Positions 25,825 to 36,732 of a stretch of DNA of 64,000 nt are shown in pieces. Source of the DNA: Streptomyces sp. BA2. GTDB taxonomy: Bacteria > Actinomycetota > Actinomycetes > Streptomycetales > Streptomycetaceae. The position numbers and the translations under genes were made by a program. The notes beneath the pieces were generated by a model. The model was not told where the DNA came from, did no database searches, and saw only the letters and a program-made list of their open reading frames with translations. Position 1 is the first letter of the stretch. Every line of letters starts with the position of its first letter. The DNA lies in contig NZ_WSRO01000002.1 in assembly GCF_009769735.1 (NCBI RefSeq), forward strand, positions 5,654,001 to 5,718,000. The letters run 5' to 3'.

Positions 25825-26961
25825 ATGCCTCGTTGGAAGGCACTACCGGATGAGCTGGATCCGGAGGTCAGGGAGTTCGCCAGTCAGCTGCGCAGGCTCG
25901 TCGACCGCAGTGGTCTGAGCATCGCCGCGGTGTCGGACCGCACCGGGTACAGCAAGACGTCGTGGGAGCGCTATCTGAACGGGCGGCTGCTCGCTCCGAA
26001 GGGTGCGATCGTCGCGCTTGCCGAGGTGACGGGCACCAATCCCGTTCACCTCATCACCATGTGGGAACTCGCCGAGCGCGCGTGGAGCCGCTCCGAGATG
26101 CGGCACGACATGACCATGCAGGCGATCCGGATCTCCCAGGCGCGGGCCGCGCTCGGCGAGTTGGGTCCGAATCCGCCCAAGGGCAAGAGCAAGGGCGCGG
26201 GGAGTGGCGGCACGGCGCGCAACGGCGCCGCGGGCGCGGGTGCCGGTGCCGGAGCCGGTGCCGGTGCCGGTGTCGGTTCCGTCGACCGGCCAGGGCGTAC
26301 GGCAGGCCCCGGCGGCAGCGTCACCGGGGTCGCGGGCCCCGCGGGCGTCTCGCCGACGGTGCCGCCGCAGGCTCCGTCGTACGGACCTGGGGGCGGGGGC
26401 GACCAGGGCGTCGTCCTGGGGCCGCCCGGTACGCACGAGCCGGGCCATGGCGGTGACTCGCCCGACCGGCAGCGGCGGCGCAGGAAGCTGACGATGTTCC
26501 TGGCGGGCGTCGTCGGCGCGCTCGTCGTCATAGCCGCCGCGGTCTTCCTGACCGACTTCGGCAAGGACGACAAGGGCAACGAAGGCGCCAAGCCGCCGGC
26601 GTCGCCGAGCACGAGCGACAAGGACCTGCCCGAGGGCGTCGAGTGCAGCGGCAAGAGCTGCACGGGCAAGGACCCGGAGACCATGGGCTGCGGCGGCGAA
26701 CTGGCCGCCACGACGACGCGCGCGACGGTGGGCAAGGCCCTGGTCGAGGTCCGCTACAGCAAGACGTGCGGGGCGGCGTGGGCACGCATCACGCAGGCGG
26801 CTCCGGGCGACAAGGTCACGATCTCCGGCGACGGAGCCAAGCAGAACGGGACCGTGAACGCGGACTTGGACGCGTACACGCCGATGGTGGCCGTCAAGGA
26901 TGGTGCGTCGGCGGAGGCGTGCGCGACCCTCAAGGCGGGCCAGACCGGCTGCACGAAGTAG
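25825..26961 (+). CDS. Membrane-anchored HTH protein with DUF2690 extracytoplasmic domain
   Basis: 378 residues. ATG 25825 follows an aggggga site; ATG 25732 is an upstream alternative. N-terminal HTH (DELDPEVREFASQLRRLV ... YSKTSWERYLNGR) is paralogous to the protein at 24369. A long Gly/Ala/Pro linker includes a GAGAGAGAGAG run. One transmembrane helix (LTMFLAGVVGALVVIAAAVFL) near residue 232 leads to an outer domain with cysteines in CSGKSCTGKDPETMGCGG and YSKTCGAAWARI, the DUF2690 pattern. The layout suggests a one-component sensor passing an outside signal to a DNA-binding domain; this is inference. Confidence 0.82.
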   Translation: MPRWKALPDELDPEVREFASQLRRLVDRSGLSIAAVSDRTGYSKTSWERYLNGRLLAPKGAIVALAEVTGTNPVHLITMWELAERAWSRSEMRHDMTMQAIRISQARAALGELGPNPPKGKSKGAGSGGTARNGAAGAGAGAGAGAGAGVGSVDRPGRTAGPGGSVTGVAGPAGVSPTVPPQAPSYGPGGGGDQGVVLGPPGTHEPGHGGDSPDRQRRRRKLTMFLAGVVGALVVIAAAVFLTDFGKDDKGNEGAKPPASPSTSDKDLPEGVECSGKSCTGKDPETMGCGGELAATTTRATVGKALVEVRYSKTCGAAWARITQAAPGDKVTISGDGAKQNGTVNADLDAYTPMVAVKDGASAEACATLKAGQTGCTK

Positions 26962-27129
26962 GCGCCCCGGGCGCAGGGGGTGACCGACGGGAGATGGCGG
27001 CCACCATCTCAGGGGGGGAGCGTGGCGGCCGCCTGGGGGTGTGACCACTCCCGTGGGGGTACTGCTGCGTGTGCCCGCACTCGCCGAAGACATGCGTGTC
27101 GCCGCGCTGAACTTTTGCGGGATCACTGC

Positions 27130-27152
27130 ACCGCCGCTTCGTGGCGGTTTTT
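27130..27152 (+). terminator. Small hairpin with T-run
   Basis: An 8-bp stem (accgccgc / gtggcggt, one G-T pair) with loop ttc followed by TTTTT. It lies about 170 bp after the DUF2690 gene and 200 bp before mdh. A direct repeat tttcccacag at 27150-27159 and 27161-27170 overlaps its T-run. Confidence 0.75.
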
Positions 27153-27231
27153 CCCACAGTTTTCCCACAGATGGATCTCTGTGGGGCGGGCCACACCCTC
27201 CCGGGGTTCGGGGGTCGGCGGGGCGCGATAG

Positions 27232-29777
<2,546 letters not shown>

Positions 29778-29868
29778 GGCTCCTCCAAGGAGCGTCGTGG
29801 TGTGGGATGCCCGTTCACCGTAGGCTCGCTCCTCACATGATCTCCAGTGCAACCTTTGCAAGGGATGT

Positions 29869-30834
29869 ATGCGCGTGACGCAATCCGAGCCGGGTCATCC
29901 CGGCAGCGGCCTCGACCTCAATCTCCTGCTCGCCCTCGACGTGCTCCTCGACGAGGAGAGCGTGTCCGGCGCCGCCCGCCGGATGCACCTGTCGGAGCCC
30001 GCGATGAGCCGCACCCTGGGCCGCATCCGCAAGGCCCTGGGCGACCCCGTCCTCGTACGGGCGGGACGGCAGATGGTGCCGACCCCGCACGCGCTCGCCG
30101 TCCGGGCCGAGGTGAGCGCCGTGGTGGAGCGGGCGCGGGCCCTGTTCGCCGGTCCTGGCGCGGCCGATCTGCGCACCGTGTCCCGCACCTTCACGGTGCT
30201 CGGGCAGGACTCGATCGCCGCCGCCTACGGCCACGCCCTGTTCGCCCGCGCCGCGGCCGAGGCGCCCGGCGTGCGCATCCGCTTCCTCGGCGAGAGCCAC
30301 GTGGACGCGCCCGTGCTGCGCGAGGGCACGGCCGACCTGGAGGCCGGGGTGATCGACACGGTCGCGCCCGAGGTGCGGGTGGAGCACCTGCGCGACGACC
30401 GGATGCTGGGGGTCGTGCGCCCCGGACATCCGCTGCTGCGGGGCGAGTTGACCCCCGAGCGGTTCGCGGCCGCCGACCACATCACGGTCTCCAGGAGGGG
30501 CAGACTGCAGGGACCGCTGGACGGCGCCCTCGCCGAACGGGGGCTGACGCGCCGGGTGGTGGGCAGCGTGGGGACGTACCCCTCGTCGCTCTTCATCCTG
30601 CTGCGCACCGACCTGGTGGGCCTCACCGTCTCCTGGGCGCGGCCCCTGACGGACACCCTCGGCCTGGTCACCTTCGAGATCCCTCTCGACCTGCCGGTGC
30701 TGCCGCTGGGCATCGCCTGGCACCCCCGGCACGACGCGGATCCTGCTCATGCGTGGCTGCGGGAGTGCGTGCGGGATCTGCTGTGCGAAGGCGGGGGTCC
30801 GCACCCGCGTGGAAACCACTCGCACGAGGGCTGA
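29869..30834 (+). CDS. LysR-family transcriptional regulator
   Basis: 321 residues, ATG at 29869 with aaggga upstream. The N-terminal winged HTH reads LDLNLLLALDVLLDEESVSG then AARRMHLSEPAMSRTLGRIR, standard for LysR. The C-terminal effector-binding domain includes FTVLGQDSIAAAYG and RTDLVGLTVSWA. LysR regulators usually control the divergent neighbour, here the MFS exporter, from the shared intergenic region, which is very short (under 100 bp). The inducer is unknown. Confidence 0.93.
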   Translation: MRVTQSEPGHPGSGLDLNLLLALDVLLDEESVSGAARRMHLSEPAMSRTLGRIRKALGDPVLVRAGRQMVPTPHALAVRAEVSAVVERARALFAGPGAADLRTVSRTFTVLGQDSIAAAYGHALFARAAAEAPGVRIRFLGESHVDAPVLREGTADLEAGVIDTVAPEVRVEHLRDDRMLGVVRPGHPLLRGELTPERFAAADHITVSRRGRLQGPLDGALAERGLTRRVVGSVGTYPSSLFILLRTDLVGLTVSWARPLTDTLGLVTFEIPLDLPVLPLGIAWHPRHDADPAHAWLRECVRDLLCEGGGPHPRGNHSHEG

Positions 30835-30930
30835 GGTTTCACTTATTCGAGGGGCGTGGTCACCTCTCTGTGGCCCTTGCCTACACGCTCCGTTACGCTC
30901 CAATTCCGCTTTATCCAAACGGAGTTGGCC

Positions 30931-33051
30931 ATGGCAGGGAACACCGAGGCCACCAGACTGCTGTGTGCCGGCGTCCACCTGGACGCGGTGTTCCGCAGAC
31001 GGGTCGTCTCAGAACTCGTCGGTCACGCGGAGCGCCCCGTGGCGCCGCCGCTCGGTGCCGATGTGCTTCCGGTGCTCGCGCACGCGCTGCGCGCCCGGCG
31101 CGAGGAACTGTTCACCGCACTGCTCCTGGCGGCCGTGTGGACCGGGTTCCTCGCCACCGACGCGGTGATGATCTGGGACGCGCTCGAAGACTCCAGGGGC
31201 GGCGAATCGGGCGTCACCGGCGGGGATCTCGCGCTGCTCGCCTTCGACCCGGACGACCTCGTGGACGCGGGCCCCGACGGCACGTTCGGCGCTTTAGTGC
31301 CGGGCGGCTGGGCGATCGCGTACGCCGTGGTGGTCGTGGCGCTGTGGCTGGCCCGGGTGGTCTCGGGCCGGGGGGCGGACGGCGGCACCCTGCGGCAGGT
31401 GGAGCTTCCCGCGCCGCTGGCCTGGCTGCGACGCCGGATCAGCTGGCTGGTGACCGCCTTCGTGTGGTGGTGCGCGGCCGCGTACGCGTACTCCGCGATC
31501 TCTGTGATCAGGGACACCCCGTACCCCGTGATCTTCCCGCTGCTCGTCGCGGCCGTCGTGTGGCGCCATCAGTTCCTGCGCAAGCGCACCCTGCGCACCC
31601 AGCTCGCCCGCCAGGCCTTCGCCGAGACCGAACAGCCCCGCATCCCACGGCGGTTCTCCCGCATCGCCGACTGCATCCACCGCGAGCAGAACGCGCCGGT
31701 CACCCTGTACGACGCGAACCGCCCCTTCGTCGGCGCGGGAAAGCCCCGCAAACCATGGTCGGTCGTCCTTGAGCTGCAGCGCGCCGAGGAGAAGCAGGAC
31801 GCCGGGGTCCCGGCTCAGCGCGCGTACGAACCGCTCGCCGCCCGCGAGGTCATCAAGATGATCGAGCCCCGCCTGAAGGACCTGCGCAGGTCCGCCGCGG
31901 CCACCAGCGTGGACCGGCTGCGGGACCTGGAGATCGAGGAGTTCGTCTACCTCCCCGCGGGCGCGGGCCGCGACGAGCAGCTCTACACCGGCCAGGGGTA
32001 CGAGACCGCGGGGCTCTACGACGCGGGGCAGGCGGCCCGGCACCTCGAACGGTCGGCCGGCGAGGGCGGGGAGGCGCGGCGCCACTTCCTGCGGATCCGG
32101 GTCGGCGCCTGGAACGAACAGGTCGTCGTCTCGCTCCTGGTCAGGGTGCACACCCAGGGCGGCATGCTCGTCCTCGAAGTGGTGCCGCACGTGCTCGGGC
32201 CGATCGCCCCCGAGTTCCGCGAGGTCGACACGATCGTGGCCGGTGAGCCGGAGGGCCCCGTCCGTGACGCCCTGCGCGCCTGCGTCGACGGCCCCGCGGC
32301 GGGCGTGGCGATCGGCATTGCCGCCCTGCGCGCCCTGCCCTCGCTGGCCCCCTCGTTCCGCCTCTGGCTGGCGCAGCCCGAGGCCCCCGGAGGGGAGGCT
32401 CCCGCGTCGCCCGCCGCGCGCGCCCTGCGGTCCGCGTGCTCCCGGCTCGGCGTCGGCCGCCCCGTGCAGGCGCCGCCGGACGCCCCGCGGGTCTCGCTGC
32501 GCCAGCTGAGGGCGAGCGGTGCGGATCTTCGACGCCGACCGCCAGGAGTGGGTCGGCCACGAGGAGGAACGGCGGATCGCCGAGCTCCACGACCGGGACG
32601 CGGTGCGTCAGGGCAAGGCGCTGCGCGGTGTCGTGGCGGTTCTCGTCGTGGGTGGTCTCGCCTTCGGGGGCTGGGCGCTCGGCTGGAAGGACGAGCCGGG
32701 GCCGACGGGGTATCTGACGGTCCTGGAGCGGCCATCGCAGAGCGTGGAGACCGACGGCGATGGCGACACCGCGGTGCCGTCGCCCGCGGGTGTGCCGCCC
32801 GCTCCGTACGAGGAGGTGTTCGACGCGGAGGGCTACCGGCTCGCGGTCCCGCGGGGCTGGGTCCGCCACCTGGTCGAGCCGACCGAGGGCTTCGACGTCA
32901 TCAACTACCTCAGCCCGGAAGGCGACCGGCGGCTGCAGCTGTACCGGGTGAGCGAGGCGTCCCCGTACGCATCGCTGCGGACCTGGCTGGACGAGACTCC
33001 GATGCCCGGCGGCTTCGACCAGCTCGCCCCGCTGGAGCGCATGGACGATGA
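30931..33051 (+). CDS. Membrane protein with TTA codon; 3' part runs out of frame over the next gene
   Basis: ATG 30931 with a cggag site. The convincing part is about 530 residues: N-terminal helices, three transmembrane regions (ELFTALLLAAVWTGFLAT, GWAIAYAVVVVALWLARVV, VWWCAAAYAYSAISVI) and a large soluble domain (PWSVVLELQRAEE ... LRIRVGAWNEQVVVSLLVRV). From about 32520 the frame yields about 177 residues of Arg/Gly/Ala-rich sequence that is clearly the shadow of the overlapping gene at 32519. The original stop therefore appears lost, by an indel or an error, near 32510-32525. Codon 122 (31294-31296) is TTA, so translation may depend on the bldA tRNA. Family not recognised. Confidence 0.7.
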   Translation: MAGNTEATRLLCAGVHLDAVFRRRVVSELVGHAERPVAPPLGADVLPVLAHALRARREELFTALLLAAVWTGFLATDAVMIWDALEDSRGGESGVTGGDLALLAFDPDDLVDAGPDGTFGALVPGGWAIAYAVVVVALWLARVVSGRGADGGTLRQVELPAPLAWLRRRISWLVTAFVWWCAAAYAYSAISVIRDTPYPVIFPLLVAAVVWRHQFLRKRTLRTQLARQAFAETEQPRIPRRFSRIADCIHREQNAPVTLYDANRPFVGAGKPRKPWSVVLELQRAEEKQDAGVPAQRAYEPLAAREVIKMIEPRLKDLRRSAAATSVDRLRDLEIEEFVYLPAGAGRDEQLYTGQGYETAGLYDAGQAARHLERSAGEGGEARRHFLRIRVGAWNEQVVVSLLVRVHTQGGMLVLEVVPHVLGPIAPEFREVDTIVAGEPEGPVRDALRACVDGPAAGVAIGIAALRALPSLAPSFRLWLAQPEAPGGEAPASPAARALRSACSRLGVGRPVQAPPDAPRVSLRQLRASGADLRRRPPGVGRPRGGTADRRAPRPGRGASGQGAARCRGGSRRGWSRLRGLGARLEGRAGADGVSDGPGAAIAERGDRRRWRHRGAVARGCAARSVRGGVRRGGLPARGPAGLGPPPGRADRGLRRHQLPQPGRRPAAAAVPGERGVPVRIAADLAGRDSDARRLRPARPAGAHGR

Positions 33052-33277
33052 GGGCCGCCCGGCGGCCCGTCTCGAGTACGTGGCCGAGAAGTTCAAGGAC
33101 GGACCGGACATCGGCACGTGGCACGTCATCGACCATCGCTTCGAGGCGGTGGACGGCGAGTTGTACGCCCTGGCGGTGTACGGCTCCGACGCGGACGGCA
33201 GGCAGGACGAGCGGGAGTTCATGTCCACCGCCCTGGCGTGGTTCTGCCCGCCGGACGAGATCTGCCCCGAGCCCTGA
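32519..33277 (+). CDS. Single-pass membrane protein, partner of the preceding gene
   Basis: 252 residues from GTG 32519 (MRIFDADRQEWVGHEEERRI). A stop in this frame at 32507-32509 means translation cannot begin earlier. One transmembrane helix (GVVAVLVVGGLAFGGWALGW) at about residues 40-60 is followed by an extracytoplasmic domain with PYEEVFDAEGYRLAVPRGWV and WFCPPDEICPEP, the latter with two cysteines. The Pro-rule AVPRGW...V style resembles serine/threonine-kinase-associated outer domains of actinomycetes, but I would not assign a family. It overlaps the preceding frame by over 500 bp only because that frame lost its stop. Confidence 0.75.
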   Translation: MRIFDADRQEWVGHEEERRIAELHDRDAVRQGKALRGVVAVLVVGGLAFGGWALGWKDEPGPTGYLTVLERPSQSVETDGDGDTAVPSPAGVPPAPYEEVFDAEGYRLAVPRGWVRHLVEPTEGFDVINYLSPEGDRRLQLYRVSEASPYASLRTWLDETPMPGGFDQLAPLERMDDEGRPAARLEYVAEKFKDGPDIGTWHVIDHRFEAVDGELYALAVYGSDADGRQDEREFMSTALAWFCPPDEICPEP

Positions 33278-33315
33278 TCACCGCGAGCTGCCCGCCGTTG
33301 CCAACCTGCTCACCA

Positions 33316-33335
33316 ATGTAGTACTTCTTATACAT
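33316..33335. promoter_or_regulatory. Inverted repeat overlapping the small XRE gene start
   Basis: atgta (33316-33320) and tacat (33331-33335) flank the AT-rich segment gtacttctta and overlap the ATG at 33334. There is no Shine-Dalgarno sequence. A TAGTAC hexamer about 10 bp upstream suggests a leaderless mRNA. Autoregulation would fit. Confidence 0.4.
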
Positions 33336-33582
33336 GAGCGAGCAAGTGCACAACAGGTTGGCGATGGTGCGCGCGGAGCGGAAAGTGTCGCGCCAGAGCC
33401 TGGCCGAGGCAGTGGGGGTCCACTACCAGACCATCGGCTACATCGAGCGCGGGCAGTACAACCCGAGCCTCGACCTGGCGCTGAAGATCGCGGTGTTCTT
33501 CGGTCTTCCGGTGGAGGCGCTGTTCTCCCTGGAGCCGTTCCGCCCGCTCACGGACGAGGTCTACGGGAGGAGTCAGGGATGA
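33334..33582 (+). CDS. Small Cro/CI-type (XRE) regulator
   Basis: 82 residues, essentially one HTH domain: MSEQVHNRLAMVRAERKVSR then QSLAEAVGVHYQTIGYIERG, and LKIAVFFGLPVEALFSLEPF. This is the compact YozG-like type commonly paired with a small membrane protein. Its stop overlaps the next start (ATGA), so the two are translationally coupled. Confidence 0.92.
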   Translation: MSEQVHNRLAMVRAERKVSRQSLAEAVGVHYQTIGYIERGQYNPSLDLALKIAVFFGLPVEALFSLEPFRPLTDEVYGRSQG

Positions 33583-34136
33583 CGGGCCAGCGGGTACAAG
33601 AGGCACAGGAGATGACCGGCTACGACCGGCGGATGTTCGCGCTCATGAACCGGCGCGAGGCGGCGCCGCTGTACGCCACCGCCGTGCGCAGGCGGTTCGT
33701 GGTCGGCGCCCACATCGCGCTGACCGTGGCGAGTGTCGCGGCCTGGCTGCTCACGGTCGTCGGCGACCAGCGCTGGGCGATGTGGACGATGCTCGGGCTT
33801 CTGCTGCCGTGGTGCGTCGCCACCGGCGTCATCAACGGCGCCACGCGCGGCCTCCTCGAACTGCGCGAGCGGGTTCTGGACGAGCGGCAGCGCGCGGAGC
33901 GGGTCCGCGTCGCGGCGCGTGCGCGTCAGGTCATGCTCTGGCTGCTCCTCGCGGCGGCGATCGGCGCGGGGTTCACCGCGTACCAGGGGTGGGACACCGA
34001 GGGGCTGCTCTTCCCCGTGCTCTTCACCGCGTTCGTCGTGCACTGGCTGATGCCGCTGTGGGTGGCGGGGCTCGCCGTGCGGGACGAGCCTGCGGACCTC
34101 GACGAGATCGACGAGATCGACGAGATCGACGGATAG
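33579..34136 (+). CDS. Membrane protein coupled to the small XRE regulator
   Basis: 185 residues, ATG within the ATGA overlap. Four hydrophobic segments (VVGAHIALTVASVAAWLLTV, MWTMLGLLLPWCVATGVI, QVMLWLLLAAAIGAGF, LFPVLFTAFVVHWLMPLWVAG). The C-terminus ends in an acidic DEIDEIDEID tail from three 9-bp repeats (34101-34127). XRE-plus-membrane-protein pairs of this type may be stress regulators or signalling modules; the exact role is unknown. Confidence 0.82.
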   Translation: MTGQRVQEAQEMTGYDRRMFALMNRREAAPLYATAVRRRFVVGAHIALTVASVAAWLLTVVGDQRWAMWTMLGLLLPWCVATGVINGATRGLLELRERVLDERQRAERVRVAARARQVMLWLLLAAAIGAGFTAYQGWDTEGLLFPVLFTAFVVHWLMPLWVAGLAVRDEPADLDEIDEIDEIDG

Positions 34137-34140
34137 GCGG

Positions 34141-34911
34141 TCAGTAGGTGTTCGGCTTGTCCGTCACCTGACCCTGCAGCTGGGACACGTCCACGGAGTC
34201 CTTCTCCGACGGAGTCTTCGACGGGACCGGCTTGTCGTAGTCGCTGAGCGTCAGCGTCGAGTCGGTCCCTTCGCCCTTCTCCGTGGCCCTGACCAGGTAC
34301 GGAGTGCCTTCGGTCGCGACGTACAGCGTGGTGGTCTTGCCGTCCTCCCTGCCCGAGACGGGGATCGCGGACGTGCCGTCGACCTTGGTCGTCTCGCCCT
34401 TCTTCAGAGCCGTGTTGTCGTCGGACTTGTTCTTCACCTCGTCCTGGATCGTGTTGAGGTCGCAGACCCCGGCCATGTCCTTGAGCAGGGCGTCGTCGGT
34501 CGTGCCGTACAGATAGCGGTCCCCGATCACCTCGGCCGCGGCCTCGCCCTGGCCGCCGGGGAGCTGGGCCTTCCAGAAGGCGAGGTCGGGCTTCATCCAG
34601 ACCTTCTCGCCCTGTTTGATCAGCTCCAGGCTGCCGCCGTCGTCGGCCATGCGCAGCGAGCCGACGCAGTTGTCGTCCTGGTCCAGGGTGAGGTCCATGG
34701 AGACCGGCTCGCCGCCGTCGACGTCCTTGCCCTTCTGCTCCAGCTTCAGGTGGACCGACTTCGCGTCGAGCAGCTCCTGCTCCGCCTTGTCGGAGATCTC
34801 CTGTGCGCTCAGATCCTCCGTGTCGGCGAGTGCGACGGCCGGGGCGACCAGCAGCGCGGCAGCCGTACAGGCCGCCGTACCCCAGGCACGCCTCTTGGAT
34901 ATTCCACGCAT
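34141..34911 (-). CDS. Secreted LppX/LprG-like protein without lipobox
   Basis: 256 residues, ATG at 34911 with GGAGGT upstream. The signal peptide (RAWGTAACTAAALLVAPAVALA-D) has no lipobox cysteine at the cleavage site. The mature part has alternating beta-type sequence (SVHLKLEQKGKDVDGG, SMDLTLDQDDNCVGSLRM, GEKVWMKPDLAFWKAQL) resembling mycobacterial LppX/LprG/LprF-type hydrophobic-ligand carriers. That relation is inference. Convergent with the XRE/membrane pair, 4 bp apart, and divergent from the betaine operon. Confidence 0.75.
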   Translation of the reverse strand: MRGISKRRAWGTAACTAAALLVAPAVALADTEDLSAQEISDKAEQELLDAKSVHLKLEQKGKDVDGGEPVSMDLTLDQDDNCVGSLRMADDGGSLELIKQGEKVWMKPDLAFWKAQLPGGQGEAAAEVIGDRYLYGTTDDALLKDMAGVCDLNTIQDEVKNKSDDNTALKKGETTKVDGTSAIPVSGREDGKTTTLYVATEGTPYLVRATEKGEGTDSTLTLSDYDKPVPSKTPSEKDSVDVSQLQGQVTDKPNTY

Positions 34912-35067
34912 AGCGCCACCTCCAAGGGCAAACCCCTCTTCGAGCGTACGTTTCGCCCCAGGTGCCTGCACGCGCAGTGACACAGCGCACTTTCAGTTAT
35001 GTAATGCGCATGGTTTCTCCGCCTCGGGGCATGTGCACCCGGCTACCGCGAGTGACAGGCGGGGCGT

Positions 35068-36597
35068 ATGACAGGAACGGAAGGCAAACGGGACGTGTCC
35101 GCACAACAGACCATCCATGTGGGCGGAGAGTGGCGAAGCGCCCTCTCCGGCGCCACGCGCGAGATCCTCGACCCGGCGGATGCCAAGCCGTTCGCACTGA
35201 TCGCCGAGGGCGGCACCGAGGACACCGACGCGGCCATCGCCGCCGCACGTGAGGCATTCGACCACGGACCGTGGCCGGCCACGCCCGTCGCCGAACGGGC
35301 CGCACTGCTGCGCCGCGTCGCGGACCTCCTCGTACGCGACCGGGAGAAGATCGGGCTCCTGGAGAGCCGCGACGCCGGCAAGACCGTCGAGGAGGGCCGC
35401 GTCGACGTCGACTGCGTCGCCGACGCCTTCCGCTACTTCGCCGACCTGGTGATCGGCGAGGGCGCGGGCCGCGTGGTCGACGCGGGCTCCGACGACATCC
35501 ACAGCGTCGTCGTGCACGAGCCGGTCGGCGTCTGCACGATGATCACGCCCTGGAACTACCCGCTCCTCCAGGCCAGCTGGAAGATCGCCCCCGCGCTCGC
35601 CGCGGGCAACACCTTCGTCATCAAGCCGAGTGAGGTCACTCCGCTGACGACGGTCGCGCTGATCGAGCTGCTCGTCGAGGCGGGCCTCCCGTCCGGTGTC
35701 GCGAACATCGTGACAGGACCCGGCCACACGGTCGGCGCGCGCCTGTCCGACCACCCCGACGTCGACCTGGTCTCCTTCACCGGCGGCCTCGTCTCCGGCA
35801 CCAAGGTCGCCCAGGCCGCGGCCCTCGGCGTCAAGAAGGTCGCCCTCGAACTCGGCGGCAAGAACCCGAACGTCGTCTTCGCCGACGCCTGCGCCACCGA
35901 AGAGGGCTTCGACACCGCCGTCGACCAGGCGCTGAACGCCGCCTTCATCCACAGCGGGCAGGTCTGCTCCGCCGGTGGCCGCCTCATCATCGAGGAGTCG
36001 GTGCGCGAGCGCTTCGTCGCCGAACTCGCCCGCCGCGCAAGCAAGATCAAGCTCGGCCGCGGCACCGAGGACGGCGTGGAGTGCGGCCCGCTCGTCTCGC
36101 AGCAGCAGCGCGAGAAGACCGAGATGTACGTCGCCTCCGCCCTTGAGGAAGGTGCCGTCCTGCGCACCGGCGGCAAGCGCCCCGAGCCCAGCGAGGTCCG
36201 CCCCGCGACCGGCTACTTCTACGAGCCGACCGTCCTGGACCAGTGCCACCGCGAGATGCGCGTGGTCCGCGAGGAGGTCTTCGGCCCGGTCCTGACCGTC
36301 GAGACCTTCCGCACCGAGGACGAGGCCGTCGCGCTCGCCAACGACACCGAGTACGGCCTCGCGGGCGCCGTCTGGACCAACGACGCGGGCCTCGGCCGCC
36401 GCATGGCCCGGCGCCTGCGCCACGGCACCATCTGGATCAACGACTTCCACCCCTACCTTCCGCAGGCGGAGTGGGGCGGCTTCGGCAAGAGCGGCGTCGG
36501 GCGCGAGCTCGGACCCGCCGGTCTCGCCGAGTACCGCGAGTCCAAGCACATCTACCAGAACCTGGCACCGCGGCCGGTCCGCTGGTTCGCGGGCTGA
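35068..36597 (+). CDS. betB: Betaine-aldehyde-type dehydrogenase
   Basis: 509 residues, full-length NAD(P)-dependent aldehyde dehydrogenase. ATG 35068; GTG 35095 (SAQQTIHVGGEW) is an alternative. NAD-binding and catalytic features: VMITPWNYPLLQ-like region in TMITPWNYPLLQASWK, the general-base Glu in ALELGGKNPNVVF, and the nucleophilic Cys in FIHSGQVCSAGGR. The operon with a GMC choline dehydrogenase and a betaine ABC transporter points to betaine aldehyde to glycine betaine, the second step of osmoprotectant synthesis. Substrate is therefore inferred from context. A strong hairpin sits between this gene and the next. Confidence 0.85.
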   Translation: MTGTEGKRDVSAQQTIHVGGEWRSALSGATREILDPADAKPFALIAEGGTEDTDAAIAAAREAFDHGPWPATPVAERAALLRRVADLLVRDREKIGLLESRDAGKTVEEGRVDVDCVADAFRYFADLVIGEGAGRVVDAGSDDIHSVVVHEPVGVCTMITPWNYPLLQASWKIAPALAAGNTFVIKPSEVTPLTTVALIELLVEAGLPSGVANIVTGPGHTVGARLSDHPDVDLVSFTGGLVSGTKVAQAAALGVKKVALELGGKNPNVVFADACATEEGFDTAVDQALNAAFIHSGQVCSAGGRLIIEESVRERFVAELARRASKIKLGRGTEDGVECGPLVSQQQREKTEMYVASALEEGAVLRTGGKRPEPSEVRPATGYFYEPTVLDQCHREMRVVREEVFGPVLTVETFRTEDEAVALANDTEYGLAGAVWTNDAGLGRRMARRLRHGTIWINDFHPYLPQAEWGGFGKSGVGRELGPAGLAEYRESKHIYQNLAPRPVRWFAG

Positions 36598-36614
36598 GGC
36601 CCGACTCGTAGAGG

Positions 36615-36649
36615 CGTGCGCGGGGGCGGCGGTCCCGCCCCCGCGCACG
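36615..36649. other. Strong hairpin between betB-like and betA-like genes
   Basis: A perfect 15-bp GC stem (36615-36629 with 36635-36649) with a 5-base loop and no T-run. It could cause partial termination, protect mRNA from decay, or mark processing, setting different levels of the two dehydrogenases. Confidence 0.8.
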
Positions 36650-36732
36650 TGTATGTCCGTACGTCCGAGCACCCCCCGCTCACTACGCGCGAGCACCTTG
36701 CACCACACCTCGCAGGAAGAGGAGCAGCACGC

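Noticed and set aside
30856..30930. In-frame 25-codon N-terminal extension of the membrane protein at 30931
   Set aside because: The ATG at 30931 has a cggag site and starts a more typical N-terminus; the extension lies in likely promoter sequence.
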